Assembly (NCBI RefSeq): GCF_010731815.2
Contig: NZ_AP022593.1
Span: 124,001-188,000, forward strand
From: Mycolicibacterium arabiense
GTDB taxonomy: Bacteria > Actinomycetota > Actinomycetes > Mycobacteriales > Mycobacteriaceae
Direction of reading: 5' to 3'
Length of the DNA stretch: 64,000 nt
Part shown: one piece after another, positions 11,423 to 22,857 of the stretch
Layout of the letters: each line of letters begins with the position of its first letter
How positions within the stretch are numbered: the stretch's first letter is position 1
Made by a program: the position numbers and the translations under genes
The notes under the pieces: model-generated
What the model was told of the DNA's origin: nothing
Databases searched by the model: none
What the model saw: the letters and a program-made list of their open reading frames with translations, nothing else

Positions 11423-13329
11423 GTTGGGGTAGGAAGCGCCGCGCGGTCCCGGTGACCAAGGGCCGCACCGATCAGCCGCACTCGGCCAGGACGCGCCGCG
11501 TCCGCGAACCGATTGCCGAGACCGGGCCGCGCAGCTCGTCGTTCGCGTTCCGCCACCGCGCCGGCAACGCCATCATCGCGCTGGTGCTCCTCGTGGCGGG
11601 AACCCAGTTGTTCACCCTGCAGGTGCCCCGCGCGGAGGGCCTGCGCGCCGAGGCCGCCGGGCAGCTCAAGGTGACCGACGTCGACAAGGCCGTGCGCGGC
11701 AGCATCGTCGACCGCAACGCAGACAAGCTGGCCTTCACCATCGAGGCGAGGGCGCTGACGTTCCAGCCGGTCAAGGTGCAGAAGCAGCTCGCCGACGCCA
11801 AGGCCGCCGACCCCTCGGCACCGGATCCGGCCAAGCGGCTCGCCGAGATCGCAGGTGGCGTCTCGGGTCTGCTGGAGGGCAACCCGGACCGGACGACGCT
11901 GCTGAAGAAGCTCTCCGGCAAGGAGTCGTTCGTCTACCTCGCGCGCGCAGTCGACCCTGCGGTCGCCGACGCCATCGCGACCAAGTACCCCGAGGTGGGC
12001 TACGAACGTCAGGACATCAGGCAGTATCCGGGTGGCTCGCTGGCCGCGAACATCGTCGGCGGCATCGACTGGGACGGCCACGGCCTGCTCGGGCTCGAGG
12101 ACTCGCTGGACTCCAAGCTGGCGGGCACCGACGGCTCGGTGACCTACGACCGCGGCTCGGACGGCGTCGTCATCCCCGGCAGCTACCGCAACCGGCACGA
12201 CGCCGTCGACGGCTCCACCGTCCAGCTCACGATCGACGACGACATCCAGTTCTACGTGCAGCAGCAGGTGCAGCAGGCGAAGAACCTGTCGGGCGCCAAG
12301 AACGTCTCCGCCGTCGTCCTCGACGCGAAGACCGGCGAGGTGCTCGCCATGTCGAACGACAACACCTTCGACCCCTCGCAGGACCTCGGTAGGCAAGAGG
12401 ATCGCGAGATGGGCAACCTGTCTGTCACCTCGCCGTTCGAGCCGGGGTCGGTGAACAAGATCATCACCGCCGCGACCGCCATCGAACTCGGGCTGACCAA
12501 TCCCGACGAGGTGCTGCAGGTGCCCGGGTCGATCGACATGGGCGGCGTCACCGTCGGCGACGCGTGGGCGCACGGCGTGATGCCGTACACCACGACCGGG
12601 GTGTTCGGTAAGTCGTCCAACGTCGGCACGCTGATGCTGGCGCAGCGCGTCGGGCCGGAGAAGTGGGCCGAGATGGCCGACAAGTTCGGACTCGGTCAGC
12701 GCACCGGCGTCGGACTGCCCGGCGAGAGTTCCGGCCTGGTGCCGCCCATCGACCAGTGGTCCGGCAGCTCGTTCGCCAACCTGCCCCTCGGACAGGGTCT
12801 TTCGATGACGCTGCTGCAGATGACCGGCATGTACCAGGCCATCGCCAACGACGGCATGCGCGTCCCGCCGCGGATCATCAAGTCAATCATCGGAGACGAC
12901 GGCACGCGTGCCGACGAACCCCGTCCCGAGCCGGTGCGCGTCGTATCCGCCGAGACCGCGCGCACGGTGCGGAACATGTTGCGCGCCACCGTCCAGCGCG
13001 ACCCCCGCGGCATCCAGCAGGGCACCGGCTCCCAAGCCGCGGTCGAGGGTTACCAGATCGCGGGCAAGACGGGCACGGCGCAGCAGATCAACCCGGCCTG
13101 CGGCTGCTACTACAGCGACGTCTACTGGATCACCTTCGCGGGCATGGTGCCCTCGAACGACCCCCGCTACGTCGTCGGAGTGATGATGGACCACCCGAGC
13201 CGCACCGCCGACGGTCAGCCGGGAACCACGTCGGCCCCGCTGTTCCACAACATCGCGTCGTGGCTGCTGCAGCGCGAGAACGTGCCGCTGTCGCCGGATC
13301 CCGGACCGCCACTGGTGCTGCAGGGCTAG
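11419..13329 (+). CDS. pbpB: Penicillin-binding protein PbpB (FtsI/PBP3), septal transpeptidase
   Basis: This is a 636-residue class B PBP. A cytoplasmic basic tail precedes one membrane helix at about residues 52-72, then a PBP dimerisation domain, then the transpeptidase. The three active-site motifs are S344-V-N-K347, S399-S-N401 and K550-T-G552 (AGKTGTAQQ). A CGCYY pair of cysteines lies shortly after. It crosslinks septal peptidoglycan together with FtsW. It matches Rv2163c; no PASTA domain is present. It is translationally coupled to the ftsL-like gene. Confidence 0.96.
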   Translation: MSWGRKRRAVPVTKGRTDQPHSARTRRVREPIAETGPRSSSFAFRHRAGNAIIALVLLVAGTQLFTLQVPRAEGLRAEAAGQLKVTDVDKAVRGSIVDRNADKLAFTIEARALTFQPVKVQKQLADAKAADPSAPDPAKRLAEIAGGVSGLLEGNPDRTTLLKKLSGKESFVYLARAVDPAVADAIATKYPEVGYERQDIRQYPGGSLAANIVGGIDWDGHGLLGLEDSLDSKLAGTDGSVTYDRGSDGVVIPGSYRNRHDAVDGSTVQLTIDDDIQFYVQQQVQQAKNLSGAKNVSAVVLDAKTGEVLAMSNDNTFDPSQDLGRQEDREMGNLSVTSPFEPGSVNKIITAATAIELGLTNPDEVLQVPGSIDMGGVTVGDAWAHGVMPYTTTGVFGKSSNVGTLMLAQRVGPEKWAEMADKFGLGQRTGVGLPGESSGLVPPIDQWSGSSFANLPLGQGLSMTLLQMTGMYQAIANDGMRVPPRIIKSIIGDDGTRADEPRPEPVRVVSAETARTVRNMLRATVQRDPRGIQQGTGSQAAVEGYQIAGKTGTAQQINPACGCYYSDVYWITFAGMVPSNDPRYVVGVMMDHPSRTADGQPGTTSAPLFHNIASWLLQRENVPLSPDPGPPLVLQG

Positions 13330-13371
13330 AGATCGGGGCCGCCTCCGGCGGGTCGGTACTGTGTCAACGCC

Positions 13372-14895
13372 ATGAATTCGCGTCCTTCGCACCCGGTGGG
13401 TGCCGATCTCGAGCACCTGGCGTCGCACGTGGGCGCCACGCTCGTGCCGCGGGAGGGCGACCTGCGGGTATCGGGTGTCACGCTGCGCAGCGGCGACGCC
13501 CGCCCCGGTGATCTCTTCGCGGCACTACCCGGCGCATCCGCGCACGGCGCCCGGTTCGTCGACGACGCGCTGGCCCACGGCGCGGTCGCCGTCCTGACCG
13601 ATGGCGACGGCGCGGGCCAGCTCCAGGGCGTCGACGTCCCCCTGCTCGTGCACGACAGCCCGCGCTCGGTGCTCGGCGAGGTGGCCGCCACCGTGTACGG
13701 CCACCCGTCGGAGCGGCTGCGCGTCGTCGGGGTGACGGGAACCTCCGGCAAGACCACGACGACCTACCTGGTCGAGGCCGGACTGCGGGCCGCGGGCCGG
13801 GTGGCGGGTCTGATCGGGACCGTCGGCATCCGGATCGACGGCGTCGACGAGCCGAGTGCGTTGACCACGCCCGAGGCGCCCGACCTGCAGGCCTTGCTCG
13901 CGGTGATGCTCGAGCGCGGCGTCGACACCGTGGTCATGGAGGTCTCCAGCCACGCGCTCACCCTGGGCCGCGTCGACGCGGTGCACTTCGCCGTCGGTGG
14001 CTTCACCAACCTGTCCCGCGACCATCTCGACTTCCACCCCACGATGGAGGACTACCTGAACGCCAAGGCCCGGCTCTTCGACCCCGAATCCGCCACCCAC
14101 GCAGACGTTTCCGTGGTGTGCATCGACGACGACGCGGGTCGCGTCATCGCCGGGCGGGCGAATAACCCGATCACCGTCGGCATCGACGGGGCCGCCGACT
14201 GGCGCGCGGAGTCGATCCGGCCCGTCGGGCACGGCGGCCAGGAGTTCGTCGCCGTCGACCCCGCCGGCGTGCACCATGGCCTGCGGCTCGCGCTGCCCGG
14301 CCGCTACAACGTCGCGAACTGTCTGCTCGCGACCGCCCTGCTCGACGCGGTCGACGTGTCGCCCGACCAGGCGGCGCCAGGCCTGCGCAATGCGGCCGTG
14401 CCCGGTCGGCTGGAACCCATCGACCGCGGTCAGGACTTCCTCGCCGTGGTGGACTACGCCCACAAGCCCGGTGCGCTGCAGGCGGTGCTGGAGACGCTGC
14501 GCCAGCAAATTGGCACAGGCCGTATCGCGGTCGTCTTCGGGGCCGGTGGCAACCGCGACGCCGGCAAGCGCGATCCGATGGGCCGGGTGGCGGCCGAGCT
14601 GGCCGACCTCGTCGTCGTGACCGACGACAACCCCCGCGACGAGGACCCGGCGACCATCCGGGCCACGATCGTCTCGGCCGCGCGTGCGGCCGCAGGCCCC
14701 GGGACCGACGTCGTCGAGCTGGGTGACCGCCGGGCGGCGATCGACCACGCCGTCGCATGGGCACGCGCCGGAGACGCGGTTCTGGTTGCGGGCAAGGGGC
14801 ACGAGGCCGGGCAGACCGCGGCCGGCGTGACGAAGCCGTTCGACGATCGCGACGAACTCGCCCGCGCACTCGAGTCGATCGGAGCGCGGCCGTGA
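13372..14895 (+). CDS. murE: UDP-MurNAc-tripeptide synthetase MurE
   Basis: This 507-residue Mur ligase adds meso-diaminopimelate to UDP-MurNAc-L-Ala-D-Glu. The P-loop [11 protein letters not shown] lies at about 120-130. The DNPRDED motif at about 419-425 is the meso-DAP specificity signature. [20 protein letters not shown] is the C-terminal domain entry. Its substrate is the product of MurD, which is not intact in this cluster. ATG 13372 follows a TACTGT hexamer at 13357. The stop overlaps the murF start by GTGA. Confidence 0.97.
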   Translation: MNSRPSHPVGADLEHLASHVGATLVPREGDLRVSGVTLRSGDARPGDLFAALPGASAHGARFVDDALAHGAVAVLTDGDGAGQLQGVDVPLLVHDSPRSVLGEVAATVYGHPSERLRVVGVTGTSGKTTTTYLVEAGLRAAGRVAGLIGTVGIRIDGVDEPSALTTPEAPDLQALLAVMLERGVDTVVMEVSSHALTLGRVDAVHFAVGGFTNLSRDHLDFHPTMEDYLNAKARLFDPESATHADVSVVCIDDDAGRVIAGRANNPITVGIDGAADWRAESIRPVGHGGQEFVAVDPAGVHHGLRLALPGRYNVANCLLATALLDAVDVSPDQAAPGLRNAAVPGRLEPIDRGQDFLAVVDYAHKPGALQAVLETLRQQIGTGRIAVVFGAGGNRDAGKRDPMGRVAAELADLVVVTDDNPRDEDPATIRATIVSAARAAAGPGTDVVELGDRRAAIDHAVAWARAGDAVLVAGKGHEAGQTAAGVTKPFDDRDELARALESIGARP

Positions 14896-16400
14896 TCGAG
14901 CTGACCGTCGCCGAGATCGCCGACATCGTGGGTGGGGAACTCGCCGACGTGTCGCCGGACGAGGCACGTCGCCTGCGGGTCACGGGCACCGTCGAGTTCG
15001 ACTCGCGCGCCGTCGCACCGGGCGGGCTGTTCCTCGCACTGCCCGGAGCGCGCGCCGATGGTCACGACTTCGCCGCGGGCGCGGTGGCTGCGGGTGCGGT
15101 CGCGGTGCTCGCCGCGCGCCCCGTCGGCGTGCCCGCGATCGTGGTCCGGCCCAGCTCGGTATCGGGGGATCCGGACTCCGGGGTCCTCGAACACGACACC
15201 GACGGCTCGGGCGCCGCGGTGCTCGGCGCCCTGGGCAGGCTGGCGGCCGCCGTGGCCGCGCGGCTGGTCGACGGCGGCCTGACGATCGTCGGCGTGACGG
15301 GGTCCTCGGGCAAGACGTCGACCAAGGACCTGCTGGCGGCCGTGCTCGAGCCGCTCGGTCAGGTGGTCGCCCCGCCGGGGTCGTTCAACAACGAACTCGG
15401 CCATCCGTGGACGGTGCTGCGTGCCACCACCGACACCGACTACCTGATCCTCGAGATGTCGGCGCGCCACCCCGGCAACATCGCCGCACTGGCCGCGATC
15501 GCACCGCCGTCGATCGCCGTGGTGCTCAACGTGGGCACCGCGCACCTCGGTGAGTTCGGCTCGCGCGAGGCGATCGCGGCGACGAAATCGGAACTGCCAC
15601 AAGCGGTTCCGGCGTCCGGCGTGGTCATACTCAACGCCGACGACAAGGCGGTCGCCGCGATGGCCGACGTGACGGCTGCCCGCGTGGTGCGCATCGCCCG
15701 TCAGCCGGGCGCGGATCTGTGGGCCGACGACGTCGTCCTCGACGAGCTGGCCCGGCCGCGGTTCACGATGCACTCTGCCGCCGGGTCGGTGCCGGTGCAG
15801 CTGGCCGTGCACGGCGATCACCAGGTGTCCAACGCGTTGTGCGCCGCGGCCGTTGCGCTGGAGTGCGGGGCCGATCTGGAACAGGTCGCGACGGCGCTCG
15901 CGGGCGCGGGCCCGGTGTCCCGGCGCCGCATGCAGGTGACCACCCGCCCCGACGGCGTGACGGTCGTCAACGACGCCTACAACGCCAATCCGGACTCGAT
16001 GCGCGCCGGGCTCAAGGCGCTGGCCTGGATGGCGAAGTCGGGTGCGGACGGGGGAGGCGAGCGGCGCCGGAGCTGGGCCGTGCTCGGCGAGATGGCCGAA
16101 CTCGGTGACGACGCGATCGGTGAACATGACAGCATCGGACGACTGGCCGTGCGGTTGGATGTGTCACGACTGGTCGTCGTGGGAACCGGGAGATCGATGA
16201 GCGCCATGCATCACGGGGCCGTCATGGAGGGATCGTGGGGCAGTGAGTCGGTCATGGTCGACGACGCCGATTCCGCGCTCGCACTGCTGCGCGACGAGCT
16301 GCGCGAGGGTGACGTGGTGCTGGTGAAGGCCTCCAATTCCGCGGGTCTCGGCGTGCTGGCCGATGCGCTGGCTGGCGATGGGGGAGCCAAACCCGCATGA
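14892..16400 (+). CDS. murF: UDP-MurNAc-tripeptide:D-Ala-D-Ala ligase MurF
   Basis: This 502-residue Mur ligase adds the D-Ala-D-Ala dipeptide to complete the stem peptide. GTG 14892 overlaps the murE TGA (GTGA) and opens with [16 protein letters not shown] as in the family. The N-terminal domain has [17 protein letters not shown], the ATP loop [13 protein letters not shown] is at about 134-146, and the C-terminal domain has [20 protein letters not shown]. It overlaps mraY by ATGA, so murE-murF-mraY are coupled. Confidence 0.96.
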   Translation: MIELTVAEIADIVGGELADVSPDEARRLRVTGTVEFDSRAVAPGGLFLALPGARADGHDFAAGAVAAGAVAVLAARPVGVPAIVVRPSSVSGDPDSGVLEHDTDGSGAAVLGALGRLAAAVAARLVDGGLTIVGVTGSSGKTSTKDLLAAVLEPLGQVVAPPGSFNNELGHPWTVLRATTDTDYLILEMSARHPGNIAALAAIAPPSIAVVLNVGTAHLGEFGSREAIAATKSELPQAVPASGVVILNADDKAVAAMADVTAARVVRIARQPGADLWADDVVLDELARPRFTMHSAAGSVPVQLAVHGDHQVSNALCAAAVALECGADLEQVATALAGAGPVSRRRMQVTTRPDGVTVVNDAYNANPDSMRAGLKALAWMAKSGADGGGERRRSWAVLGEMAELGDDAIGEHDSIGRLAVRLDVSRLVVVGTGRSMSAMHHGAVMEGSWGSESVMVDDADSALALLRDELREGDVVLVKASNSAGLGVLADALAGDGGAKPA

Positions 16401-17476
16401 GGCAGATCCTGATCGCCGTCGGCATCGCGCTGGCGGTGTCGATCCTCTTGACGCCCGTGCTGATCCGGTTGTTCACGCGGCAGGGCTTCGGCCACGAGAT
16501 CCGCGAGGACGGCCCGCCGAGCCATCACAAGAAGCGCGGCACGCCGTCGATGGGTGGCGTCGCCATCCTCGCGGGCATCTGGGCGGGTTACCTGGGCACG
16601 CACCTGGTCGGTCTCGCGCTCGACGGACGGGGCCCGTCTGCGTCGGGCATGCTCGTCCTCGGTCTGGCCACGGCGCTGGGTGCGGTGGGCTTCCTCGACG
16701 ACCTGATCAAGATTCGGCGCTCCCGCAACCTCGGCCTGAACAAGACCGCCAAGACCGTCGGCCAGCTGGTCGCGGCGGTGCTGTTCGGCGTGCTCTGTCT
16801 GCAGTTCCGCAACGCCGACGGCGTGACGCCCGGCAGTCCCGAACTCTCGTACGTCCGCGAGATCGCGACCGTGACGCTGGCGCCCGCGGTGTTCGTGCTG
16901 TTCGTGGTGGTTCTGGTCAGTGCCTGGTCGAACGCCGTGAACTTCACCGACGGACTCGACGGTCTGGCGGCCGGCGCGATGGCGATGGTCACCGCGGCGT
17001 ACGTGATCATCACGTTCTGGCAGTTCCGCAACGCATGCGCCACCAGCCCCGGGCTGGGTTGCTACAACGTGCGCGATCCGCTGGACCTGGCGCTGGTGGC
17101 CGCGGCGACCGCTGGCGCGTGCATCGGCTTCCTGTGGTGGAACGCCGCGCCCGCCAAGATCTTCATGGGCGACACGGGGTCGCTGGCGCTGGGCGGGATC
17201 ATCGCCGGGCTGTCGGTCACCAGTCGTACCGAGACGCTCGCGATCGTGCTGGGCGCTCTGTTCGTCGCCGAGGTGACGTCGGTGGTCGTGCAGATCCTGG
17301 CGTTCCGCACGACCGGGCGCCGGGTGTTCCGGATGGCGCCTTTCCACCACCACTTCGAGCTGGTCGGGTGGGCTGAGACGACGGTCATCATCCGGTTCTG
17401 GCTGCTCACCGCGATTGCGTGCGGTCTGGGCGTCGCGCTGTTCTACAGCGAATGGCTGACTGCCGTCGGGGGCTGA
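16397..17476 (+). CDS. mraY: Phospho-MurNAc-pentapeptide transferase MraY (MurX)
   Basis: This 359-residue polytopic enzyme transfers phospho-MurNAc-pentapeptide to undecaprenyl (decaprenyl) phosphate, making lipid I. Key motifs are FLDDLIKI with the Asp pair, [26 protein letters not shown] and [11 protein letters not shown]. The length equals the M. tuberculosis protein, and the C-terminus [11 protein letters not shown] is complete. The murD breakpoint therefore lies beyond this gene. Only 139 bp separate its stop from the ftsW start, where other mycobacteria carry the ~1.5-kb murD. Confidence 0.97.
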   Translation: MRQILIAVGIALAVSILLTPVLIRLFTRQGFGHEIREDGPPSHHKKRGTPSMGGVAILAGIWAGYLGTHLVGLALDGRGPSASGMLVLGLATALGAVGFLDDLIKIRRSRNLGLNKTAKTVGQLVAAVLFGVLCLQFRNADGVTPGSPELSYVREIATVTLAPAVFVLFVVVLVSAWSNAVNFTDGLDGLAAGAMAMVTAAYVIITFWQFRNACATSPGLGCYNVRDPLDLALVAAATAGACIGFLWWNAAPAKIFMGDTGSLALGGIIAGLSVTSRTETLAIVLGALFVAEVTSVVVQILAFRTTGRRVFRMAPFHHHFELVGWAETTVIIRFWLLTAIACGLGVALFYSEWLTAVGG

Positions 17477-17625
17477 CCGCAGCGAACTCCGACCCGCTTT
17501 CGCGACACGCGCCGGATGTCCGACCCATCGAGCGTGTGACAGGGGAGGATTTTGGGGTGCTTGCGACAGATGAGTCATGTGATGCAGGTGTGACTCGAGT
17601 CGCACGGCCAGCGGGGTGGGCGTGA
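17477..17625 (+). pseudogene. murD: Remnant of murD (C-terminal domain fragment)
   Basis: Between mraY and ftsW one frame reads LSRHAPDV at 17497-17520 and then V-T-GEDFGVLATDE to about 17578. From memory this matches the M. tuberculosis MurD C-terminal domain, which has LSRHAPDV followed by GEDTGMPATVE. The Rossmann-like N-terminal domain, the whole ATP-binding centre with GTNGKTTT, and the C-terminal DTVLLAPAGASFDQF segment are absent. About 21 of 49 codons end in A or T, against very few in neighbouring genes, so the frame looks decayed. The frame closes at TGA 17623-17625, which overlaps GTG 17622 of ftsW. No ligase activity is possible. Identity rests on a remembered homologue and on position. 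Confidence 0.75.
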
Positions 17626-19238
17626 CAGCGCTCCTGACCCGGCTGAAGCTGCGCCGGAAGCCTGACGCGACCGCGAATGCGGGCAGCGTCACCGCGCGGG
17701 CCGAATCGGCTCCGCAGGCGCCGCGTACCCGGTTCGGCGCCTGGCTGGAACGACCCATGACGTCATTTCACCTGATCATCGCGGTGGCGGCTCTGTTGGT
17801 CACGCTCGGACTGATCATGGTGCTGTCCGCGTCGGGAGTGCACTCCTACGACGAGGACGGCACGCCATGGGCCATCTTCGGCAAGCAGGTGCTGTGGACC
17901 TGCGTCGGCCTCGTCGCGTTCTACATCGCCATCCGGATGCCGATCAGCCTGATGCGCCGGCTGGCGTTCCCCGGCTTCGTCTTCACGATCATCCTGCTGA
18001 TCCTGGTGCTCATCCCCGGCATCGGTACGTTGTCGAACGGCTCCCGCGGGTGGTTCGTCGTGGCCGGTTTCTCGATGCAGCCGTCGGAGCTGGCGAAGAT
18101 CGCGTTCGCGATCTGGGGCGCACATCTGCTGGCCAGCCGGCGCATGGAACGCGCGTCGCTCAAGGAGATGCTGTTCCCGCTGGTGCCCGGCGCCGTGCTC
18201 GCGCTGCTGCTGATCGTGCTGCAGCCCGACCTCGGGCAGACCGTGTCGCTGGGCATCATCCTGCTCGGCCTGCTCTGGTACGCGGGCCTGCCGCTGCGGG
18301 TGTTCCTGAGTTCGCTCGGCGCGGTCGTCGTCGCGGCGGGCGTCCTGGCGATGTCGGCCGGCTACCGGTCGGCGCGCGTGCAGTCGTGGCTCAACCCCGC
18401 CGCAGACGGCCAGGGCGCCGGTTACCAGTCACGGCAGGCGCGGTTCGCCCTGGCCAACGGTGGCTTCTTCGGTGACGGGCTCGGGCAGGGCACCGCGAAG
18501 TGGAACTACCTGCCCAACGCCCACAACGACTTCATCTTCGCCATCATCGGCGAGGAACTCGGCTTCGTCGGCGCGGGCGGCCTACTGCTGCTGTTCGGTT
18601 TGTTCGCCTACACCGGCATGCGCATCGCCCGCCGCTCGGCCGACCCCTTCCTGCGCCTGCTCACCGCGACGACCACGCTGTGGGTCCTCGGGCAGGCGTT
18701 CATCAACATCGGCTACGTCGTCGGCCTGCTCCCGGTGACCGGTCTGCAGCTGCCATTGATCTCCGCGGGCGGCACGTCGACGGCCACGACGCTGTTCATG
18801 ATCGGCTTCATCGCCAACGCCGCGCGACACGAACCCGAGGCGTGCGCTGCGCTGCGGGCAGGCCGCGACGACCGGATGAACCGAATGCTGCGGCTGCCGT
18901 TGCCCGAGCCGTACGTGCCCAGTCGCATCGAGGCGGTCCGCGACCGCCTGCGGACCAAGCCGAAGCCGCCGAAGGCTCCTGCGAAGCGCGTGGCGAAGGC
19001 ACCCGCATCGAGGGCGGGCGCCAAGGCGCAGCCGAAGGTCAAGCCGAAGTCCGCCAAGGCCGCCAGGTCCGCGCAGGCCAAGGCGAGGGCGGGCACGCGG
19101 GACAAGCCGGCCCGCGACGACCGCAGACGAACCGCGCAGGCGGCCGACCGACGCGAGGGCGGCGCAGTGCATAGTGGAGGCCGTCAACGCCAACCGAGCC
19201 GTCGGGCTCGCCCATTGGAAGGCCAGCGTTACGGGTGA
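17616..19238 (+). CDS. ftsW: Septal lipid II polymerase FtsW (SEDS glycosyltransferase)
   Basis: This is a 540-residue SEDS-family protein with about ten hydrophobic helices between residues 50 and 405. It polymerises lipid II at the septum in partnership with PbpB. Typical pieces are [38 protein letters not shown] and [13 protein letters not shown]. The C-terminal ~140 residues are a Lys/Ala/Pro/Arg-rich cytoplasmic tail ending in ALEGQRYG as in M. tuberculosis. GTG 17616 is followed by an in-frame GTG at 17622 that overlaps the TGA of the murD remnant and is an equally likely start. Confidence 0.96.
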   Translation: MGVTALLTRLKLRRKPDATANAGSVTARAESAPQAPRTRFGAWLERPMTSFHLIIAVAALLVTLGLIMVLSASGVHSYDEDGTPWAIFGKQVLWTCVGLVAFYIAIRMPISLMRRLAFPGFVFTIILLILVLIPGIGTLSNGSRGWFVVAGFSMQPSELAKIAFAIWGAHLLASRRMERASLKEMLFPLVPGAVLALLLIVLQPDLGQTVSLGIILLGLLWYAGLPLRVFLSSLGAVVVAAGVLAMSAGYRSARVQSWLNPAADGQGAGYQSRQARFALANGGFFGDGLGQGTAKWNYLPNAHNDFIFAIIGEELGFVGAGGLLLLFGLFAYTGMRIARRSADPFLRLLTATTTLWVLGQAFINIGYVVGLLPVTGLQLPLISAGGTSTATTLFMIGFIANAARHEPEACAALRAGRDDRMNRMLRLPLPEPYVPSRIEAVRDRLRTKPKPPKAPAKRVAKAPASRAGAKAQPKVKPKSAKAARSAQAKARAGTRDKPARDDRRRTAQAADRREGGAVHSGGRQRQPSRRARPLEGQRYG

Positions 19239-20422
19239 ACGGACCCGCCACTCCCGGCCCCCGGGAGCAGTCCGCGACAGCGCGGATGGACGGTAGCGAC
19301 CGGGGGATATCAGTCGTGCTCGCCGGCGGCGGCACCGCTGGACACATCGAGCCCGCGATGGCCGTCGCCGACGCCCTCGTCGCGCTGGACCCCGAGGTCA
19401 GGATCACCGCGTTGGGCACCCACCGCGGTCTGGAGACCAAACTCGTCCCCGAGCGCGGCTACGACCTGCGGCTGATCACCCCGGTGCCGTTCCCGCGCAA
19501 GCCGACCGGCGACCTGCTGCGCCTGCCCCTGCGCGTCCAACAGGCCGTCCGCGAGACCCGCGCCGTGCTCACCGGAGTCGGCGCCGACGTGGTGATCGGC
19601 TTCGGCGGTTACGTCGCCCTGCCCGCCTACCTGGCCGCCCGCGGCGGCGCGGGCCGCCGCCGGGCCGTCCCCGTCGTCATCCACGAGGCGAACGCCACCG
19701 CGGGCTGGGCCAACCGGGTGGGCGCGCGGACCGCGCGGCGCGTGCTCTCGGCCGTTCCCGATCCCGGGTTGGGCCGCGTCGAAGTGGTCGGGGTGCCGGT
19801 CCGGCACGCGATCACCACGCTCGACCGCGCCGCGTTGCGCAGCGAGGCCCGCGCGCACTTCGGATTCTCCGACGACGACCGCGTGCTGCTGGTGTTCGGC
19901 GGGTCACAGGGCGCCCAGTCGATCAACCGGGCGGTCTCCGGTGCAGCCGAAGCCCTTGCCGCAGCCGGGGTTTCGGTGCTGCACGCCCACGGGCCCAAGA
20001 ACGTACTCGACCTCGCACCGTCGGCGCCTGGCGACCCGCCGTACGTGGCGGTGCCGTACCTGAGCCGGATGGACCTGGCGTACGCCGCTGCCGACCTGGC
20101 GATCTGCCGGTCCGGCGCGATGACCGTGGCCGAGGTGAGCGCCGTCGGGCTGCCCGCCATCTACGTCCCGCTGCCGATCGGCAACGGCGAGCAGCGGCTC
20201 AACGCCCTGCCGGTGGTCGAGGCGGGCGGCGGGATGGTGGTCGACGACGCCGACCTCACCCCGGCGTTCGTCGCCTCCACGGTCTCCGGGCTGATGTCCG
20301 ACGAGCAGCGGCTGACCGCGATGACGTCGGCGGCCGCGCTGGCCGGACACCGGGATGCCGCGCAGCGCGTCGCCGAGGTCGCGCTGGCGCTCGCGCGCGA
20401 GGCCAGGGCGGCCGCGCGATGA
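19235..20422 (+). CDS. murG: UDP-GlcNAc:lipid I N-acetylglucosaminyltransferase MurG
   Basis: This 395-residue GT28 enzyme converts lipid I to lipid II on the inner face of the membrane. The G loop [20 protein letters not shown] follows a ~30-residue non-conserved leader, and [15 protein letters not shown] and [10 protein letters not shown] are further signatures. [16 protein letters not shown] is the donor-binding region. GTG 19235 overlaps the ftsW stop by 4 bp and the gene overlaps murC by ATGA. Confidence 0.96.
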   Translation: MNGPATPGPREQSATARMDGSDRGISVVLAGGGTAGHIEPAMAVADALVALDPEVRITALGTHRGLETKLVPERGYDLRLITPVPFPRKPTGDLLRLPLRVQQAVRETRAVLTGVGADVVIGFGGYVALPAYLAARGGAGRRRAVPVVIHEANATAGWANRVGARTARRVLSAVPDPGLGRVEVVGVPVRHAITTLDRAALRSEARAHFGFSDDDRVLLVFGGSQGAQSINRAVSGAAEALAAAGVSVLHAHGPKNVLDLAPSAPGDPPYVAVPYLSRMDLAYAAADLAICRSGAMTVAEVSAVGLPAIYVPLPIGNGEQRLNALPVVEAGGGMVVDDADLTPAFVASTVSGLMSDEQRLTAMTSAAALAGHRDAAQRVAEVALALAREARAAAR

Positions 20423-21840
20423 CCGCCCGGGAGCTACCCCCGGAGCTGCGGCGCGTGCACATGGTCGGCATCGGCGGCGCGGGCATGTCGGGCATCGCGC
20501 GGATCCTGTTGGACCGCGGTGGCCAGGTGTCGGGTTCGGACGCCAAGGAGTCCAGGGGACTGGCCGCGCTGCGGGCCAGGGGCGCCCAGGTCCGGGTCGG
20601 TCACGACGCGGCGGCGCTGGACATGCTCGAAGGCGGGCCGACCGCGCTGGTCAGCACCCACGCGGCGATCCCGAAGGACAACCCAGAACTCGTCGAGGCT
20701 CGGCGCCGCGGAATCCCGGTGATCATGCGGCCCGCGGTGCTGGCCCGGCTGATGGACGGCTACACCACCGTGCTGGTCAGCGGCACGCACGGCAAGACCA
20801 CCACGACGTCGATGGTCATCGTGGCGTTGCAGCGCGGCGGGTTCGACCCGTCGTTCGCGGTGGGCGGGGATCTCGGCCAGGCAGGCACCAACGCCCATCA
20901 CGGCAGCGGGGACGTCTTCGTCGCCGAGGCCGACGAGAGCGACGGTTCCCTGCTGCAGTACGCACCGGACGTGGCCGTGGTGACCAACGTCGAGGCCGAT
21001 CACCTCGACTTCTTCGGCACCGAGGAGGCCTACTCCCGCGTGTTCGACGACTTCGTCGCGCGCATCGTCCCCGGCGGCGTCTTGGTGGCCTGCACCGACG
21101 ACCCGGGCGCCGCCGCGCTCGCCGAACGGTCCCGCGCCCTCGGCGTGCGGGTGCTGACCTACGGCAGCAGCGGATCCGACCTCGCCGCCACGCTGCTGGA
21201 CTGGACGCAGCAGGGGACCGGTGGCGTCGCGACGATCCAGCTCGCCGGCGAGTCTCATCCACGCGGCATGCGGCTCGCGGTGCCCGGCAGGCACATGGCC
21301 CAGAACGCGCTCGGCGCACTGCTCGCCGCGCGGGAGGCCGGGGCCGACGTCGGCACGGTGCTCGACGGGCTGGCCGGGTTCGAGGGCGTCCGGCGCCGCT
21401 TCGAAGCCGTGGGCACCGCCGCGGGCGTCCGCGTCTTCGACGACTACGCGCACCATCCCACCGAGGTGCGCGCGACGCTCGACGCCGTGCGCTCCGTCGC
21501 CGGCGACGCGCGGTCGATCGTCGTGTTCCAGCCGCACCTGTACTCGCGGACCGAGGCGTTCGCCCGCGAGTTCGGCGAGGCGCTCAGCCTCGCCGACGAG
21601 GTGTTCGTGCTGGACGTCTACGCCGCGCGGGAGCAACCGCTGCCGGGTGTCAGCGGTGCGACGGTCGCCGAACACACCAGCGTGAAGACGCATTACGTGC
21701 CGGACTTCTCCGCGGTCGCCGAGCGCGTGGCCAGTGTGTCGCGGCCCGGCGACGTCGTGGTGACGATGGGCGCGGGCGACGTCACCCTGCTCGGGCAGGA
21801 GATCCTGGCGGCACTCACCGACCGGGCCCGGCAGCCGTGA
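20419..21840 (+). CDS. murC: UDP-MurNAc:L-alanine ligase MurC
   Basis: This 473-residue Mur ligase starts the stem peptide by adding L-Ala to UDP-MurNAc. The N-terminal Rossmann motif is [15 protein letters not shown], the ATP loop [12 protein letters not shown] lies at about 121-132, EADESDGS follows, and the C-terminal [15 protein letters not shown] carries the HHP motif. Full length and motifs argue that it is active. In order, MurC output would go to MurD, which is not encoded here. Confidence 0.97.
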   Translation: MTARELPPELRRVHMVGIGGAGMSGIARILLDRGGQVSGSDAKESRGLAALRARGAQVRVGHDAAALDMLEGGPTALVSTHAAIPKDNPELVEARRRGIPVIMRPAVLARLMDGYTTVLVSGTHGKTTTTSMVIVALQRGGFDPSFAVGGDLGQAGTNAHHGSGDVFVAEADESDGSLLQYAPDVAVVTNVEADHLDFFGTEEAYSRVFDDFVARIVPGGVLVACTDDPGAAALAERSRALGVRVLTYGSSGSDLAATLLDWTQQGTGGVATIQLAGESHPRGMRLAVPGRHMAQNALGALLAAREAGADVGTVLDGLAGFEGVRRRFEAVGTAAGVRVFDDYAHHPTEVRATLDAVRSVAGDARSIVVFQPHLYSRTEAFAREFGEALSLADEVFVLDVYAAREQPLPGVSGATVAEHTSVKTHYVPDFSAVAERVASVSRPGDVVVTMGAGDVTLLGQEILAALTDRARQP

Positions 21841-22775
21841 CCGGTCCCGACGACCATGCGTCCGAGGTACCCGAGCCGGCCCCCGTCGCAGAGGCGCCTC
21901 CCGACGCGGCCCCGCACGCGGACCCGGATGTCGACTCCGACGGGGACGACGGCGAGGACTTCGAAGGGCCGCGCCGCCGGGCGCGCAGGGAGCGCGAGGA
22001 GCGCCGTGCCGCCCAGGACAGGGCGACCGCGATCGAGAACGCGCGCCGCGAGGCGAAGCGGCGGGTCGAGGGCAAGCCGCCCGAGCAGGCCAAGCGTCCC
22101 GCCCGTGGACTGATCCGCGGATTGAAGGCACTGCTGTGGTCGGCGCTGGTGAGCGTGATCGCCGTCGGCCTCGGGCTGCTGCTGTACTTCACGCCGATCA
22201 TGGCGGCCAGGTCGACGGTGATCGTCGGGCTGAACACGATCTCCCAGGAGGAGATCCTGCAGGCCGCCGCCGTCGTGCCCGACACCCCGCTGTTGCAGAT
22301 CGACACCGACGCGGTGGCCGAACGGGTCGCCACCATCCGCAGGGTGGCCAGCGCGCGGGTGCAGCGCGAGTATCCGTCGACGCTGCGGATCACGATCGTG
22401 GAGCGGGTGCCGGTCGTGGTCAAGGACTATCCCGACGGGCCGCACCTGTTCGATCGCGACGGCGTCGACTTCGCCACCGACACACCGCCTCTCGGCCTGC
22501 CGTACCTCGATGCCGACAATCCCGGTCCCACCGACGCGCCGACCAAGGCCGCGCTGCAGGTGCTGCTCGCGTTGCGACCGGAGGTCGCGGGGCAGGTCGG
22601 TCGCATCGCGGCGCCCTCGGTGGCGTCGATCACGCTGACCTTGATCGACGGTCGCGAGGTCATCTGGGGGACCACCGACCGCACGGAGGAGAAGGCGCTC
22701 AAGCTCGGTGCGCTGCTGACTCAACCGGGCCGCACCTACGACGTGTCGAGTCCGGATCTGCCCACCGTCAAGTGA
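21837..22775 (+). CDS. ftsQ: Cell division protein FtsQ (DivIB)
   Basis: This is a 312-residue bitopic protein. GTG 21837 overlaps the murC TGA. About 95 acidic then basic cytoplasmic residues precede one membrane helix ([20 protein letters not shown], about 98-118). Then comes a POTRA domain ([15 protein letters not shown] to about residue 190) and the FtsQ/DivIB beta domain ending [11 protein letters not shown]. It links FtsL/FtsB to the divisome. Length equals the M. tuberculosis homologue (314). It is the last gene of the overlapping run, and a 200-bp gap to ftsZ follows. Confidence 0.95.
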   Translation: MTGPDDHASEVPEPAPVAEAPPDAAPHADPDVDSDGDDGEDFEGPRRRARREREERRAAQDRATAIENARREAKRRVEGKPPEQAKRPARGLIRGLKALLWSALVSVIAVGLGLLLYFTPIMAARSTVIVGLNTISQEEILQAAAVVPDTPLLQIDTDAVAERVATIRRVASARVQREYPSTLRITIVERVPVVVKDYPDGPHLFDRDGVDFATDTPPLGLPYLDADNPGPTDAPTKAALQVLLALRPEVAGQVGRIAAPSVASITLTLIDGREVIWGTTDRTEEKALKLGALLTQPGRTYDVSSPDLPTVK

Positions 22776-22857
22776 CGTGCCGTGCCCGGCATCGGAAAAA
22801 GACGCGAAACACACGAACACGTCGGCGCGCCTGCGCGGATCGTTGTCGAGTGAGCCC

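Noticed and set aside
17419..17475. N-terminal part of the 68-codon frame preceding the murD remnant
   Set aside because: This part overlaps the mraY 3' end in another frame and has no MurD similarity; only the sequence after 17476 is taken as remnant.
20355..21836. Long plus-strand frame running through murC into ftsQ as one 806-codon protein
   Set aside because: Only the part from GTG 21837 matches FtsQ. The upstream part is a shadow of murC with Arg-rich composition.
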